A DNA stretch of 64,000 nucleotides, taken from the NCBI RefSeq assembly GCF_900109115.1, contig NZ_FNYV01000004.1:1-64000 (forward strand). Direction: 5' to 3'. Of this stretch, positions 35,021 to 43,748 are shown piece after piece. Both the position numbers and the translations under genes were made by a program. The DNA comes from Micromonospora phaseoli (GTDB lineage: Bacteria; Actinomycetota; Actinomycetes; Mycobacteriales; Micromonosporaceae). Positions within the stretch are counted from its first letter, which is position 1; each line of letters begins with the position of its first letter. The notes under the pieces are model-generated. The model was given only the letters and a program-made list of their open reading frames with translations, ran no database searches and was not told where the DNA came from.

Positions 35021-35964
35021 CGGTCGGCCCCCTTCCGGCGGGAGGTGAGCGCCCACATCGAGCCGATGATGATCAGGAAGAACAGGATCAACACCGTCGA
35101 GGACAGGCCGTACTCGTTGTAGTCGAAGCTCAGGCCGTAGGCGTACACGTTGAGGGTCTCCACCTCGTTGAACGAGCCACCGCCGCGACCCTTGGTCGCG
35201 TAGAGGATGTCGAAGGTCTTCAGCGCGTCGATGCCGCGCAGCAGGATCGCGACGATCACGGTGGGCATCAGCAGCGGCAGCGTCACGTGCCGGAAGCGCT
35301 GCCAGGCACTGGCCCCGTCGATCATCGCCGCCTCCTGCGGTTCGTCGGAGAGCGAGGTCAGCCCGGCGAGCAGGATCAGTACGACCATCGGCGTCCACTG
35401 CCAGATGTCGATGAAGATGGTGGTGGGTAGCGCGGTGTGCTGCCCGGCGAGCCACGGCTGCGGGCCGATGCCGAGCCAACCGAGCACCTGGTTGGCCATG
35501 CCGATGTTCGGGTCGAAGATGAGGCGCCACATCATGCCGACGGCCACCGGGGTGGCGACCAGCGGCAGCAGGATGGCGACCCGGACCCACTTCTCGCCCC
35601 GGAACGGCCGCCACAGCAGCAACGCGATCGCCATGCCGAGGACGACCTCGAAGAAGAGCGCGACGCCGGTGAACGCGGCGGTCCGCCCCACGGCTGGCCA
35701 GAAGCGGTCGGTGTCACCGAGGACGTCGACGTAGTTCTGGAATCCGATGAACTCCGACTCCGCTCGAACCGACCCCGAGGAGTCGGTGAGGCTGAGGTAG
35801 CCGGTCCAGGCGAGCGGAAAGATGATCAGCGCGGCGACGAAGGCCATGGCCGGGGCCGCGAAGAGCCACTTGCGATGGTCGTTGGCCCAGCGCGCCCAGC
35901 CGGGCGTGTCGGGCATGACGGAGGCGCTGCGAGGCGCCCTGCTGGGGGCGGTGACTGCTGGCAT
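35017..35964 (-). CDS. Carbohydrate ABC transporter permease (MalF-like)
   Basis: A 315-aa permease with about six TM helices and the EAA loop EPQEAAMIDGASAWQRFRHVTLPL (about residues 206-229). It pairs with the downstream permease and the upstream binding protein to import sugar acids or their oligomers. GGAG lies 8 bases before the ATG. A strong hairpin separates it from the binding-protein gene. Confidence 0.9.
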   Translation of the reverse strand: MPAVTAPSRAPRSASVMPDTPGWARWANDHRKWLFAAPAMAFVAALIIFPLAWTGYLSLTDSSGSVRAESEFIGFQNYVDVLGDTDRFWPAVGRTAAFTGVALFFEVVLGMAIALLLWRPFRGEKWVRVAILLPLVATPVAVGMMWRLIFDPNIGMANQVLGWLGIGPQPWLAGQHTALPTTIFIDIWQWTPMVVLILLAGLTSLSDEPQEAAMIDGASAWQRFRHVTLPLLMPTVIVAILLRGIDALKTFDILYATKGRGGGSFNEVETLNVYAYGLSFDYNEYGLSSTVLILFFLIIIGSMWALTSRRKGADR

Positions 35965-35989
35965 CAGATCTCCGTGGTGGGGAGGCCGG

Positions 35990-36026
35990 GCGGGGGTGGC
36001 GGGGCCGGCGGCCCCGCCACCCCCGC
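35990..36026 (-). terminator. 17-bp intercistronic hairpin after the binding-protein gene
   Basis: Perfect 17-bp stem (35990-36006 with 36010-36026) with a GGC loop, 8 bp past the binding-protein stop and 25 bp before the permease start. Such hairpins often protect or partly terminate the transcript so that binding protein exceeds permease. Confidence 0.8.
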
Positions 36027-36034
36027 GCTCGGAC

Positions 36035-37321
36035 TTAGCGGGCCTCGTCGTCCAGGAACTTCTGGAAACCCTCGTTTGCGGCGTCGGCCGCCGCAGCCGC
36101 GTCCTTACCGGTGATGGCGTCGACGATCGGCTGTCCGACGATCTCCCGGGCCTGCGCGACCCGCTCGACCACCGGTCGGTCGTGTCCCACGCCGTTGGCG
36201 AGGCTCACGGTGATCGCGTCGGCCATGTCCTTCGGGTAGGTGGCGATGCCCTCCGGGTTGTCCCAGACGGAGGTGCGGGCACCGGGCACGCCGGCCTTCT
36301 GCTGCTCCAGCGTCTGCTGCTTGCCGGCCGCCCACTCGATGAACTTCCAGGCGTTGGTCTGGTTCTCCGAGGCCTCGTTCACGGCCAGGCCCCAGGAGGG
36401 GATGTTGTACGGCTTCGAGCCGGCCGGGCCGGCCGGGAACGGTGCGAACCCGACGGTCTCGGAGACCTTCGACTTGCCCGGGTCGGTGGCGTTCTTGTAG
36501 AGCGAGTTGGCCTCGGGGTAGAAGGCAGCCTGGCCCTGGGTGAAGATCGCCATCGCCTCCGACCAGCTCATGTCGGTGCTGATGTTGGCCGGGCCGTTCT
36601 CCCGGAGCAGCCCGCCGTAGAAGGCGTACGCCTGCTTGGCTGCCTCCGTGTTGACGGCGGCCTTGCCCGAGGCGTCGACGAAGTCGCCGCCGAAGCTGTA
36701 GAGGAAGCTGGAGAACTGGGTGACGGCGGCAGCCTTGCCGGTGCGGGCCACGAAGCCGGCCACGCCCGGGTTGTCCGCCTGGATCTTCGCCGCCTGCGTC
36801 TTGAGCTCGTCGAGCGTCTGCGGCGGGGCGGTGAAGCCGGACTTCTCCAGCAGGTCCTTGCGGTAGTAGAGGACCTGCTGCTCGGTGATGATCGGGATAC
36901 CGACCACCTTGTCCTCGTACGTGGTGGCGCCCAGCGGCGTCTCCTGGAAGTCGTCCAGACCGAAGTCGGCGCTCTCCTTGGCCTTGTCGGTCAGGTCGGC
37001 GAGGTACTCGTTCTTGGCGAACAGCTGCCCCTCCTGCAACGGCCGGTACATCATCACGTCGATGTCGCTGGAGCCCGCGTTGAGCTTGACGTTGTACTGG
37101 TCCGAGAGCTGGTCCTCGCCGAGCTGGGTCACCTCGACCTTGAGGCCGGTCTGCTGCTCGAACTCCGGCAGCGCCTTCCGGATGTTCTCGGTCCAGACGT
37201 GGTTGACCAGCGTCACCCGCACCGTGTCCGAGGCTCCGCTGTCCTCACCGCCGCCGCAGGCGGACAGCGTCATAGCGGCCACGACCGCCAGAGATGTCCC
37301 AATTATTGATCGACGTCCCAC
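36035..37321 (-). CDS. Extracellular sugar-binding lipoprotein
   Basis: A 428-aa ABC-transporter solute-binding protein. The signal peptide ends with the lipobox LSAC (Cys22), followed by GGGED. Downstream are the binding-protein lobes (VRVTLVNHVWTENIRKALPE, GIPIITEQQVLYYRKDLLE, WGLAVNEASENQTNAWKFIEW). It captures the substrate outside the membrane. I chose the GTG at 37321 because GGAG lies 8 bases upstream; an in-frame ATG 30 bases earlier is less well placed. First gene of the operon. Confidence 0.88.
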   Translation of the reverse strand: MGRRSIIGTSLAVVAAMTLSACGGGEDSGASDTVRVTLVNHVWTENIRKALPEFEQQTGLKVEVTQLGEDQLSDQYNVKLNAGSSDIDVMMYRPLQEGQLFAKNEYLADLTDKAKESADFGLDDFQETPLGATTYEDKVVGIPIITEQQVLYYRKDLLEKSGFTAPPQTLDELKTQAAKIQADNPGVAGFVARTGKAAAVTQFSSFLYSFGGDFVDASGKAAVNTEAAKQAYAFYGGLLRENGPANISTDMSWSEAMAIFTQGQAAFYPEANSLYKNATDPGKSKVSETVGFAPFPAGPAGSKPYNIPSWGLAVNEASENQTNAWKFIEWAAGKQQTLEQQKAGVPGARTSVWDNPEGIATYPKDMADAITVSLANGVGHDRPVVERVAQAREIVGQPIVDAITGKDAAAAADAANEGFQKFLDDEAR

Positions 37322-37401
37322 GTCCGTCTCTCCTTCTGTCCTGGTCGCCACCCCGGGGGGACCGGCACGACCTCGGCCTGTTACATCCGCTTAACGTCCG
37401 G

Positions 37402-37431
37402 ATGCTAGGCCGAAAAAGCAGACTTATACAA
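37402..37431 (-). promoter_or_regulatory. Possible promoter of the sugar-acid operon
   Basis: On the minus strand TTGTAT (37431-37426) is followed after 18 nt by TAGCAT (37407-37402), close to sigma-A-type boxes, in the gap between the divergent regulator and the binding-protein gene. Confidence 0.4.
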
Positions 37432-37449
37432 GGGGTAGACCTAACTGAT

Positions 37450-38244
37450 ATGATTCGAAGCGTGGATCTGACCTTCCCGGGGGCTGCGCCCGCCCAGACC
37501 GCCCCTGTCGAGGCTGGGCTGCACGGACGCGTCCTCGACCACCTCGGCACCGCCATCTGCGGTGGCGAGCTGGCTCCGGGGGCGGTGCTCAACATCGACG
37601 ACCTGGTCGACCGCTACGCGGTGTCCCGCTCGGTGATCCGCGAGGTGCTCCGCGTCCTGGCGTCGATGGGGTTCATCGAGACCCGCCGGCGGGTCGGCGT
37701 CATGATCCGTCCGGCCGGCGACTGGAACGTCTTCGACCCGCAGGTGATCCGTTGGCGGCTGGCCTCGGCCGGGCGGATCGCCCAGCTCCGCTCGATCACC
37801 GAGCTACGTACCGCCGTGGAACCGCACGCCGCCTGGCTCGCCGCCCGTCGGGTCGACCACGACCAGGCGAGCGACCTGGTCGGCCTGGCCGCCAAGATGT
37901 GGGCCGCCGGCAAAGCCGGCGACGAGGAGCGCTTCCTCAGCCTGGACATCGAGTTCCACCGGCGGGTGCTGCGCGCCTCGGGCAACGAGATGTTCGTCAA
38001 GCTGCAGGACCTGGTGGCCGAGGTGCTCACCGGCCGTCACCACTACCACCTCATGCCGCACCACCCGCACGAGCAGGCGCTCCAGCTGCACGCCGACGTC
38101 GCCCAGTCCATCCAGCGAGGCGACGGGGACGCCGCCCGCCGGGCCATGGTGCAGATCATGGAGCACGCGTTCGACGAGATGGCCGCGATATGGGAGCGGG
38201 AACGCAGCGGTGGCCCGGCGGTGGCCGGCCCGGCCGCTGGCTGA
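37450..38244 (+). CDS. FadR-family GntR transcriptional regulator
   Basis: A 264-aa regulator: GntR winged helix (about residues 25-90, IDDLVDRYAVSRSVIREVLRVL) and a C-terminal FCD domain with metal-binding residues (LDIEFHRRVLRASGN, HHPHEQALQLHADV, MVQIMEHAF). This subfamily usually responds to sugar acids and represses the adjacent operon. It is divergent from the sugar-acid import operon. No ribosome-binding site is seen, so it may be leaderless; a GTG at 37462 is an alternative. Confidence 0.83.
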   Translation: MIRSVDLTFPGAAPAQTAPVEAGLHGRVLDHLGTAICGGELAPGAVLNIDDLVDRYAVSRSVIREVLRVLASMGFIETRRRVGVMIRPAGDWNVFDPQVIRWRLASAGRIAQLRSITELRTAVEPHAAWLAARRVDHDQASDLVGLAAKMWAAGKAGDEERFLSLDIEFHRRVLRASGNEMFVKLQDLVAEVLTGRHHYHLMPHHPHEQALQLHADVAQSIQRGDGDAARRAMVQIMEHAFDEMAAIWERERSGGPAVAGPAAG

Positions 38245-38381
38245 TTCCCTCCGGCAGCCACTGTCGAGCTGATCCGCCAGTGCTGTCCGGCGAAGCGTCT
38301 CGGCCGCCGGCCCGGACCCCGCGCCCCGATCGCGCCACCAGCTCGACAGTCGGCGTCGGGGTGATGCGTACGATGCGGCGT

Positions 38382-39008
38382 ATGGCGTTGTTGCACCGGG
38401 CGGAACTGCACCCCACCAAACTGGAACTGTTGGCGGCCTGGCTGCCGACCCGGGAGTGGTACGAAGGCGAGGCCGACGCCGAGGTGGTGCGGGTCGCCGC
38501 GTACCGGTTCGACGACCCGGCCGGTGAGGTCGGTATCGAGACGCTGCTGGTGCGCGCCGGTGACGGGCCGGTACACCAGGTGCCGCTGACCTACCGCGGG
38601 GCTCCGCTGGAGGGCGCCGACGACCGGCTGGTGGGCACGATGGAGCACTCGGTGCTCGGCCGGCGCTGGATCTACGACGCGCCCGGCGACCCGGTGTACG
38701 CCGCGGCGCTGGCCGGCGCGGTCCTGGCCGGCGCCGGTCAGGCCACGGAGTACTTCGAGTTCGACGGCGGTCGGGAGGTGCGTCCGCCCAGCATGGACAT
38801 CACCAGTGACGCCCCCGCGGGTGCCCTCGCGCCCGCCGCCGGGGCGGTACGTCGGGTGGTCGACGGCGACCCGACGGTCATCGTCACCGACACCGTCGAG
38901 CTGGCCGTGGTCCGCCGGCCCGGCACCGCGCCCGCCGCCGGCGACGCGACGTTGACCGGCACCTGGGGCGAGATCAGCGCGCCGCTGGCGTACGCCTGCC
39001 TGCGCTGA
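38382..39008 (+). CDS. Maltokinase N-terminal cap-like protein
   Basis: A 208-aa protein beginning MALLHRAELHPTKLELLAAW, which matches the N-terminal cap domain of maltokinase and its stand-alone relatives of the CG0192-like group. The kinase domain itself is absent. The conserved part continues with E-T-L-L-V-R and a W-x-Y-D-A-x-x-D-P-V segment. Role unknown. Three in-frame starts occur within 20 bp (38364, 38373, 38382); I give the one nearest the domain. Confidence 0.7.
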   Translation: MALLHRAELHPTKLELLAAWLPTREWYEGEADAEVVRVAAYRFDDPAGEVGIETLLVRAGDGPVHQVPLTYRGAPLEGADDRLVGTMEHSVLGRRWIYDAPGDPVYAAALAGAVLAGAGQATEYFEFDGGREVRPPSMDITSDAPAGALAPAAGAVRRVVDGDPTVIVTDTVELAVVRRPGTAPAAGDATLTGTWGEISAPLAYACLR

Positions 39009-39013
39009 CGTAG

Positions 39014-39040
39014 GACGCGGGGCGGGCCACGCCCCGCGTC
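39014..39040. terminator. Hairpin between convergent genes
   Basis: Perfect 11-bp stem GACGCGGGGCG/CGCCCCGCGTC (39014-39024 with 39030-39040) with a 5-nt loop, 6 bp after the cap-like gene and before the sigma-factor stop. Confidence 0.65.
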
Positions 39041-39078
39041 GATCCGACCGGGAGATCCGCGGCTGGAGCGGAGCGCCG

Positions 39079-39963
39079 TCAGTCGGTGAAGGCGGCGAGG
39101 TCCATCCGGCGCAGGCGTTCCGGGTCGGCGATCACGTCGATCTCCGCGATGCGGCCACCGCTGACGGTGAAGGCCATCACGGAGAGCGGACGACCGGCCG
39201 CGGTGACGACCACGCCGGCCGCCCCGTTGATCACCGCGTCCCGGGCGAACGGTGCGAAGCGACCGAACGTGGTGGCCTCCGCGGCCACGGCCGCCGCACC
39301 GGTGATCACGGTGGTGTGGCGGGTGCGCGTGACGCCACCGTCGGAGCGCAGCACGACCTCCGGGTGCAGCACCGCCACGAGCCCGTCGAGGTCGCCGTCG
39401 CGGGCGGCGGCCAGGAACGCGGTGACGACGGCGCGCTGACGGGGCAGGTCCGTGTCGACCGGCGGCGCCTGGCCGCGTACCCGGCGACGGGCTCGGCTGG
39501 CCAGTTGCCGCGCGGCGGCGGGCGACCTGTCGATCATGGGGGCGATCTCGTCGAAGGGCACCCCGAACATGTCGTGCAGCACGAACGTGAGCCGTTCCGC
39601 CGGGGTGAGCGTGTCGAGCACCACCATTAGCGCCAGCCCGACCGAGTCGGCCAGCACAGCCGCGTGCTCGGGATCCTCGGGGCCGGCCGGGGTGATCACG
39701 GGGTCGGGTACTCCCACGTCGAACGGCTCCTCGCGACGGCGCTGACGGGTGCGCAGGATGTTCAGGCACACCCGGGCGACCACCGTGGTCAGCCACGCGG
39801 CGAGGTTGTCCACCTCGTCGGCGTCGGCCCGGGACAGGCGCAGCCAGGTCTCCTGCACGGCGTCGTCGGCCTCGCCGAGCGAACCGAGCATCCGGTAGGC
39901 AACCGCACGCAGGTGCGGCCGCCGCTCCTCGAACCGCTCGACCAGCCAGCTGGACTCCGCCAT
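39079..39963 (-). CDS. ECF41-type (SigJ-like) sigma factor
   Basis: A 294-aa sigma factor. Region 2 is LRAVAYRMLGSLGEADDAVQETWLR and region 4 is LTPAERLTFVLHDMFGVPFDEIAPMI. It is followed by a long SnoaL-like C-terminal domain of about 120 residues with RSDGG near its middle. This extra domain defines the ECF41 group and controls sigma activity in place of an anti-sigma factor. GGGGAG precedes the ATG. Its promoter and that of the divergent epimerase-like gene carry matching ECF41-type boxes. Confidence 0.88.
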   Translation of the reverse strand: MAESSWLVERFEERRPHLRAVAYRMLGSLGEADDAVQETWLRLSRADADEVDNLAAWLTTVVARVCLNILRTRQRRREEPFDVGVPDPVITPAGPEDPEHAAVLADSVGLALMVVLDTLTPAERLTFVLHDMFGVPFDEIAPMIDRSPAAARQLASRARRRVRGQAPPVDTDLPRQRAVVTAFLAAARDGDLDGLVAVLHPEVVLRSDGGVTRTRHTTVITGAAAVAAEATTFGRFAPFARDAVINGAAGVVVTAAGRPLSVMAFTVSGGRIAEIDVIADPERLRRMDLAAFTD

Positions 39964-40011
39964 GCCTCTCCCCCTCCCCGCCGGTCCCCTGCCCGGCCGG
40001 CTGCACCATCC

Positions 40012-40038
40012 GACCCCGCCGAGCCCACCGATGTGACA
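40012..40038 (-). promoter_or_regulatory. ECF41-type promoter for the sigma factor gene
   Basis: On the minus strand TGTCACA (40038-40032) is followed by exactly 16 nt and GGTC (40015-40012), close to the known ECF41 consensus TGTCACA-N16-CGTC. It is about 49 bp upstream of the start codon. Confidence 0.7.
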
Positions 40039-40045
40039 GCGGACC

Positions 40046-40072
40046 GGTCACATCGAGCGTGCCGGCGGGGTC
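40046..40072 (+). promoter_or_regulatory. ECF41-type promoter for the epimerase-like gene
   Basis: GGTCACA (40046-40052), 16 nt, then GGTC (40069-40072). The -35 box is 7 bp from the opposing one and forms an inverted repeat with it. Confidence 0.7.
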
Positions 40073-40138
40073 GAGACGGTGAGGCAACGAACGGTAACCG
40101 GCCGCAGGCGCGGCGCGGTCCCGACGCAGGGAGACGCG

Positions 40139-40924
40139 ATGAACTCACCGATTCTGGTCACCGGCGGCACCGGCACCCTCGGGCGGCTGGTCACCCCACT
40201 GCTGCGCGACGCCGGCCAGCCGGTGCGGATCCTCAGCCGACACGGCGGCTCCCCCGCCGCCGGGGTCGAGCAGGTCACCGCCGACCTGGCCACCGGAGAT
40301 CAGGTCGATGACGCGGTACGCGACGCCGAGATCGTCCTGCACCTGGCCGGTGGGCAGAAGGGCGACGACCAGGTGGCCCGGACGCTGGTGCGGGCCGCGC
40401 AGCGGGCCCGGGTACGCCGTCTGGTCTTCATCTCGGTCATCGGGGCCGACCGGGTGCCGCTCGGATGGCTGCGCACCAAGCTGGCCGCCGAGGAGGCGAT
40501 CGTCGGCTCCGGACTGCCCTGGACGATTCTGCGCGCCGCCCAGTTTCACGAACTGGTGCTGACGCTTGCCCGGAAGATGGCTGCGCTACCGGTGATCCCG
40601 GCTCCGGGGATGCGGCTGCAACCGGTGGACGGCCGCGACGTCGCGGCCCGGCTGGTCGAACTCACGCTGGCTCCGCCGGCCGGCCGGGTGCCCGACCTGG
40701 CCGGCCCCCGGGTGTACACGATGGGCGAGCTGATCCGCGGCTACCTGCGCGCCACCGGCCGGCGTCGGCTGCTACTGCCGGTCCGGATGCCGGGGCGGGC
40801 GGGTCGCGCCTACCGTGCCGGAGCGAACCTGACCTCCGACGGCGCCAGCACGGGCACCCGGACGTGGGAGGCGTTCCTCGCCGAACAGGTCGGGATTCCC
40901 GGATCGTCGAGGATGGCCCGGTAG
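40139..40924 (+). CDS. NAD(P)-binding epimerase-like protein (NmrA/SDR type)
   Basis: A 261-aa atypical short-chain dehydrogenase with ILVTGGTGTLGRLVTPLL for NAD(P), then FISVIGADRVP and LRTKLAAEEAIVGSGLPWTILRAAQF. It is an NAD(P)H-binding redox or sensing protein of the kind often found as the target gene of ECF41 sigma factors. GGGAG lies 6 bases before the ATG. The substrate is not known. Confidence 0.84.
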   Translation: MNSPILVTGGTGTLGRLVTPLLRDAGQPVRILSRHGGSPAAGVEQVTADLATGDQVDDAVRDAEIVLHLAGGQKGDDQVARTLVRAAQRARVRRLVFISVIGADRVPLGWLRTKLAAEEAIVGSGLPWTILRAAQFHELVLTLARKMAALPVIPAPGMRLQPVDGRDVAARLVELTLAPPAGRVPDLAGPRVYTMGELIRGYLRATGRRRLLLPVRMPGRAGRAYRAGANLTSDGASTGTRTWEAFLAEQVGIPGSSRMAR

Positions 40925-40945
40925 CGCCGGGGGGGGCACGAGCAC

Positions 40946-41968
40946 TCAGCTCAGGATCACGGGGTTGGTGAGGGCCGCCATGCGCCGGTTCGGATGACGT
41001 ATCTCGACCCGGACGAAGCCGCTGTCACCGGCGGTGGTGCGCCACTCGACGGTGCCCGTCCCGTCGGCCGGGAGCGGTTGGCGGTGTGCCACGCCCTGCT
41101 CGGTGTGCAGGCTGACAATGCCCGACGGCACTCCGGCCACCGCTACGCGTACCACGATCGGGGCGCCGCCGGAGTGCAGGCGTTCGCCGATGCCGGCGGC
41201 GCGGTCGCCGGTGGTCGCGGTGACATCCAGGCTGACGGTGGTCGACTCGGCGATCCAGCTCCGGCCGGTACGCAGGCCGGCGAGCACCGCCTCGACGCTC
41301 AACTCCGCGGCGAAGACCACGGTGTGCGGGGTGCCGAGCTGGCCGGCAAGGTGGACGTCGCTGTTGCCGAGCACCGGCCACCACCGTCCCTGGTGGATGT
41401 CGTGGGCCAGGTTGCGGCCCCATTCGGCCAGCGCCGCCTCGTTGTCGGCGTTCCACGGCAGCTCCGATGTCCACTGTCCGTTCCACACCTCCACCGCGTC
41501 GAACCAGCGGTACGGGTAGGCCAGCGTCCCGGACGGGTACGGCGCGTACGGATGCGCCGCGACGCAGAGACCACCCGATCGGCGTACCTGGGTCAGGTGC
41601 CGGTCGATGGCGTCGTCCCGGACGCCGTACCGCCAGTCGACCAGTTGTCCCGGTTCGAGGCCGAGCGCCAACCAGTGGCCGGTCCGGGTGGTGACCTCCT
41701 GACCCAGGATCACCAGCAGGTCGTCGCCCGCGTACCGGCCCCAGTCGCCGTGACCGGCGGCGGTGTTGTGCTCGGTGGTGGCGATGACGTCCAGCCCGAC
41801 ATCGCGGGCGGCGGCGGCGAGGTGCGGCGTCGTCAGCTCTCCGCCGTGGGAGAGCACCGTGTGCGTGTGGAAGTCGCCCCGGTACCAGCCGCGCCCCCGG
41901 CCGGACGCCCGGCGGGCCGGGAAGCTCACCCCGGCACCCCGCGCCGGCACCTCGGGCCCGCTCGTCAT
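40946..41968 (-). CDS. CehA/McbA-family PHP metallohydrolase
   Basis: A 340-aa protein with the PHP-type metal motif DFHTHTVLSHGGEL near the N-terminus, TTEHNT with further ligands, a lone His in VAAHPYAPY and GNSDVH in the middle. The family includes hydrolases of carbaryl and of phosphoesters; the substrate here is open. The C-terminal 100 residues form a beta-rich domain. No signal peptide is seen. Terminator-like hairpin sequence lies just upstream. Confidence 0.78.
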   Translation of the reverse strand: MTSGPEVPARGAGVSFPARRASGRGRGWYRGDFHTHTVLSHGGELTTPHLAAAARDVGLDVIATTEHNTAAGHGDWGRYAGDDLLVILGQEVTTRTGHWLALGLEPGQLVDWRYGVRDDAIDRHLTQVRRSGGLCVAAHPYAPYPSGTLAYPYRWFDAVEVWNGQWTSELPWNADNEAALAEWGRNLAHDIHQGRWWPVLGNSDVHLAGQLGTPHTVVFAAELSVEAVLAGLRTGRSWIAESTTVSLDVTATTGDRAAGIGERLHSGGAPIVVRVAVAGVPSGIVSLHTEQGVAHRQPLPADGTGTVEWRTTAGDSGFVRVEIRHPNRRMAALTNPVILS

Positions 41969-41987
41969 CCCGGCAGGATACCGGGGT

Positions 41988-42033
41988 ACCCGCTGCCGTC
42001 CCCCCTCGTGCGTCGAGGGGGACGGCAGCGGGT
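41988..42033 (-). terminator. Long hairpin after the CE15-CBM2 gene
   Basis: Arms 41988-42008 and 42014-42033 pair over 20 bp with a single-C bulge and a 5-nt loop. It follows the minus-strand esterase stop by about 40 bp. Confidence 0.75.
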
Positions 42034-42074
42034 CGTGCTCGGCGTCGAGAGCTCCGCTCAGTGTGGGACGTCCG

Positions 42075-43748
42075 TCATCTGGCGGAACACGTCGGAGTCA
42101 TGCCGGTTCCCGTCCCGGTGCCCTGGAAACCGAACTCGGTCGACTGGCCGGCGGCGACAGAGCCGTTGTAGTTGACGTTGTTGAACTGGACTGCCCCGGT
42201 ACTTCCACTGCGGTTGGCGTTCCACGCGTTGGTGACGCTGGATCCGGAGGGAAGGGTCACGCTGACGGTCCAGCCGCTGATCGGTGATGCCCCGGCGGTC
42301 ACCCGGATCGTGGCGACGAATCCGCCGTTCCACTGGTTGAGCGACACCGACGCGGCGCAGCCCGCCCCGGGCGGCGGGGTGGTCGGGGGCGGGGTCGTCG
42401 GCGGTGGAGTGGTCGGCGGCGGGGTGGTCGGCGGCGGCGTGGTCGGCGGCGGCGTGGTCGGCGGCGGCGTGGTCGGGCCGTCCGTCAGGGTCGGGGTCTG
42501 CCAGTCCCGCCACTGGGCGAGATTGCCCGCCTTGCGGCTGGAGATCCGCATCGTGCCGGCGGCGTTGCCGGTCTTCAGCAGGAACTTCTGGATGTTCTGC
42601 TGCAGGGGGGTACGCCACTCGGTCCGGCTGGCGCAGTGGTTGCCGTCCGTGACGTCCGACCAGTAGGTGATGTTCTCGCTGGCACCGAGGGCCCGGTAGA
42701 CCTCGGCGCCACCCAGGGCGGCGACACTCCCGGACAGCGAAGCCAACCAGTCGATGTGCGGGTTGTCCATGATGAACAGACCGCGCGGCGCGACCATGCC
42801 GACCATCTGGTGGGTGTCGACCGGCAGGGCGTTCGGGTTGCCGGTGTACGAGCTGAACGCGTCGCCGAGCCAGGGCTGCTCGCCGTACGCGCTGCTCAGT
42901 GGCTGGGCACCGCTCTCCTGGGCGATGCTGCGGAACGCGGAGACACCGCCGCTGCCCGACTCGATCGGCATGGTCAGCGCGACCCGCTGGTCGAACACGC
43001 CGGCGACGAAGGCGCCCTTGCCGTAGCGGGAACAGCCGGTCACGCCGATGTCGGTACGCAGGATGTTGCCGCCGGACTGCTCGATGACGTCGATGATCCG
43101 GCTCACCCCCCAGGCCCAGGCCATCAACAGGCCGGTGCTGCTGGACGAGCCGTAGATGCTGTAGAAGGCGCCCTGCTTGTTGTTGCGCGGGGTGCCTTCC
43201 CGCCCGACGGTGAAGGGGTCGAAGCTGATCACGGCGGCCCCGGCGGACCTGATGGTGGCGGTGTCGGCCCCGAATCCACCGTAGACGATTACCGCCGGGT
43301 GAGGTCCGTTGCCGCTGGGCAGTTGGACGCCTGCCGAGAAGCTGGCACTCCTGCCCTGGTGTGACACGTCCACCGTGACGGTGGAGTTGGAGACCGTACC
43401 GGTGACGGTGGCCGGCTTCGCCGGCTTGTCGCCGTAGACGTGCCGCTCGGCCAGTTCCCTGGTCTCGGCCCGTAGGCACCGCCAGTCGGCCTTGGTGGAG
43501 ATTCGCGTGCCGTTGGCTCTCCTGAACGGGTCCGGGAGCCGGGAGTTGGCGGTCGACGAGCCGGGGTTGGGGACCGGGCAGTCGGCACCCTCGTCCTCGA
43601 CCGACGAGGCGACCGCGATGGCGCTGGTGGCGGCTTCGGCGACCGGGATTCTTGATACGCCCACGATCGAGGCGGTGACCGCGAGCGCCGTGGCTGTCAG
43701 GACCGCGATCGGCGTACGGATTCGGAAGTGACCCAAACTGGGGATCAC
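42075..43748 (-). CDS. Secreted glucuronoyl esterase (CE15) with CBM2
   Basis: A 557-aa exported enzyme. A signal peptide (about residues 1-40, ending VAEA) leads to a CE15 domain with the nucleophile motif GCSRYGKG (Ser240), the acidic PIESGSGG and a C-terminal NHC. A linker of seven TTPPP units joins a C-terminal CBM2 (CAASVSLNQWNGGFVATIRV with the first Cys, ending PTCSAR). It should cut ester bonds between lignin and glucuronate on xylan while bound to cellulose. AAGGAG lies 6 bases before the GTG at 43748. Confidence 0.9.
   Translation of the reverse strand: MIPSLGHFRIRTPIAVLTATALAVTASIVGVSRIPVAEAATSAIAVASSVEDEGADCPVPNPGSSTANSRLPDPFRRANGTRISTKADWRCLRAETRELAERHVYGDKPAKPATVTGTVSNSTVTVDVSHQGRSASFSAGVQLPSGNGPHPAVIVYGGFGADTATIRSAGAAVISFDPFTVGREGTPRNNKQGAFYSIYGSSSSTGLLMAWAWGVSRIIDVIEQSGGNILRTDIGVTGCSRYGKGAFVAGVFDQRVALTMPIESGSGGVSAFRSIAQESGAQPLSSAYGEQPWLGDAFSSYTGNPNALPVDTHQMVGMVAPRGLFIMDNPHIDWLASLSGSVAALGGAEVYRALGASENITYWSDVTDGNHCASRTEWRTPLQQNIQKFLLKTGNAAGTMRISSRKAGNLAQWRDWQTPTLTDGPTTPPPTTPPPTTPPPTTPPPTTPPPTTPPPTTPPPGAGCAASVSLNQWNGGFVATIRVTAGASPISGWTVSVTLPSGSSVTNAWNANRSGSTGAVQFNNVNYNGSVAAGQSTEFGFQGTGTGTGMTPTCSAR
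42369..42473 (-). repeat. 15-bp tandem repeat coding the TTPPP linker
   Basis: Seven in-frame 15-bp units between the CE15 and CBM2 domains, each coding Thr-Thr-Pro-Pro-Pro. Confidence 0.85.

Noticed and set aside
42369..42473. Minisatellite or CRISPR-like array
   Set aside because: The 15-bp units are an in-frame Thr-Pro linker inside a CBM2 enzyme, with no spacers.
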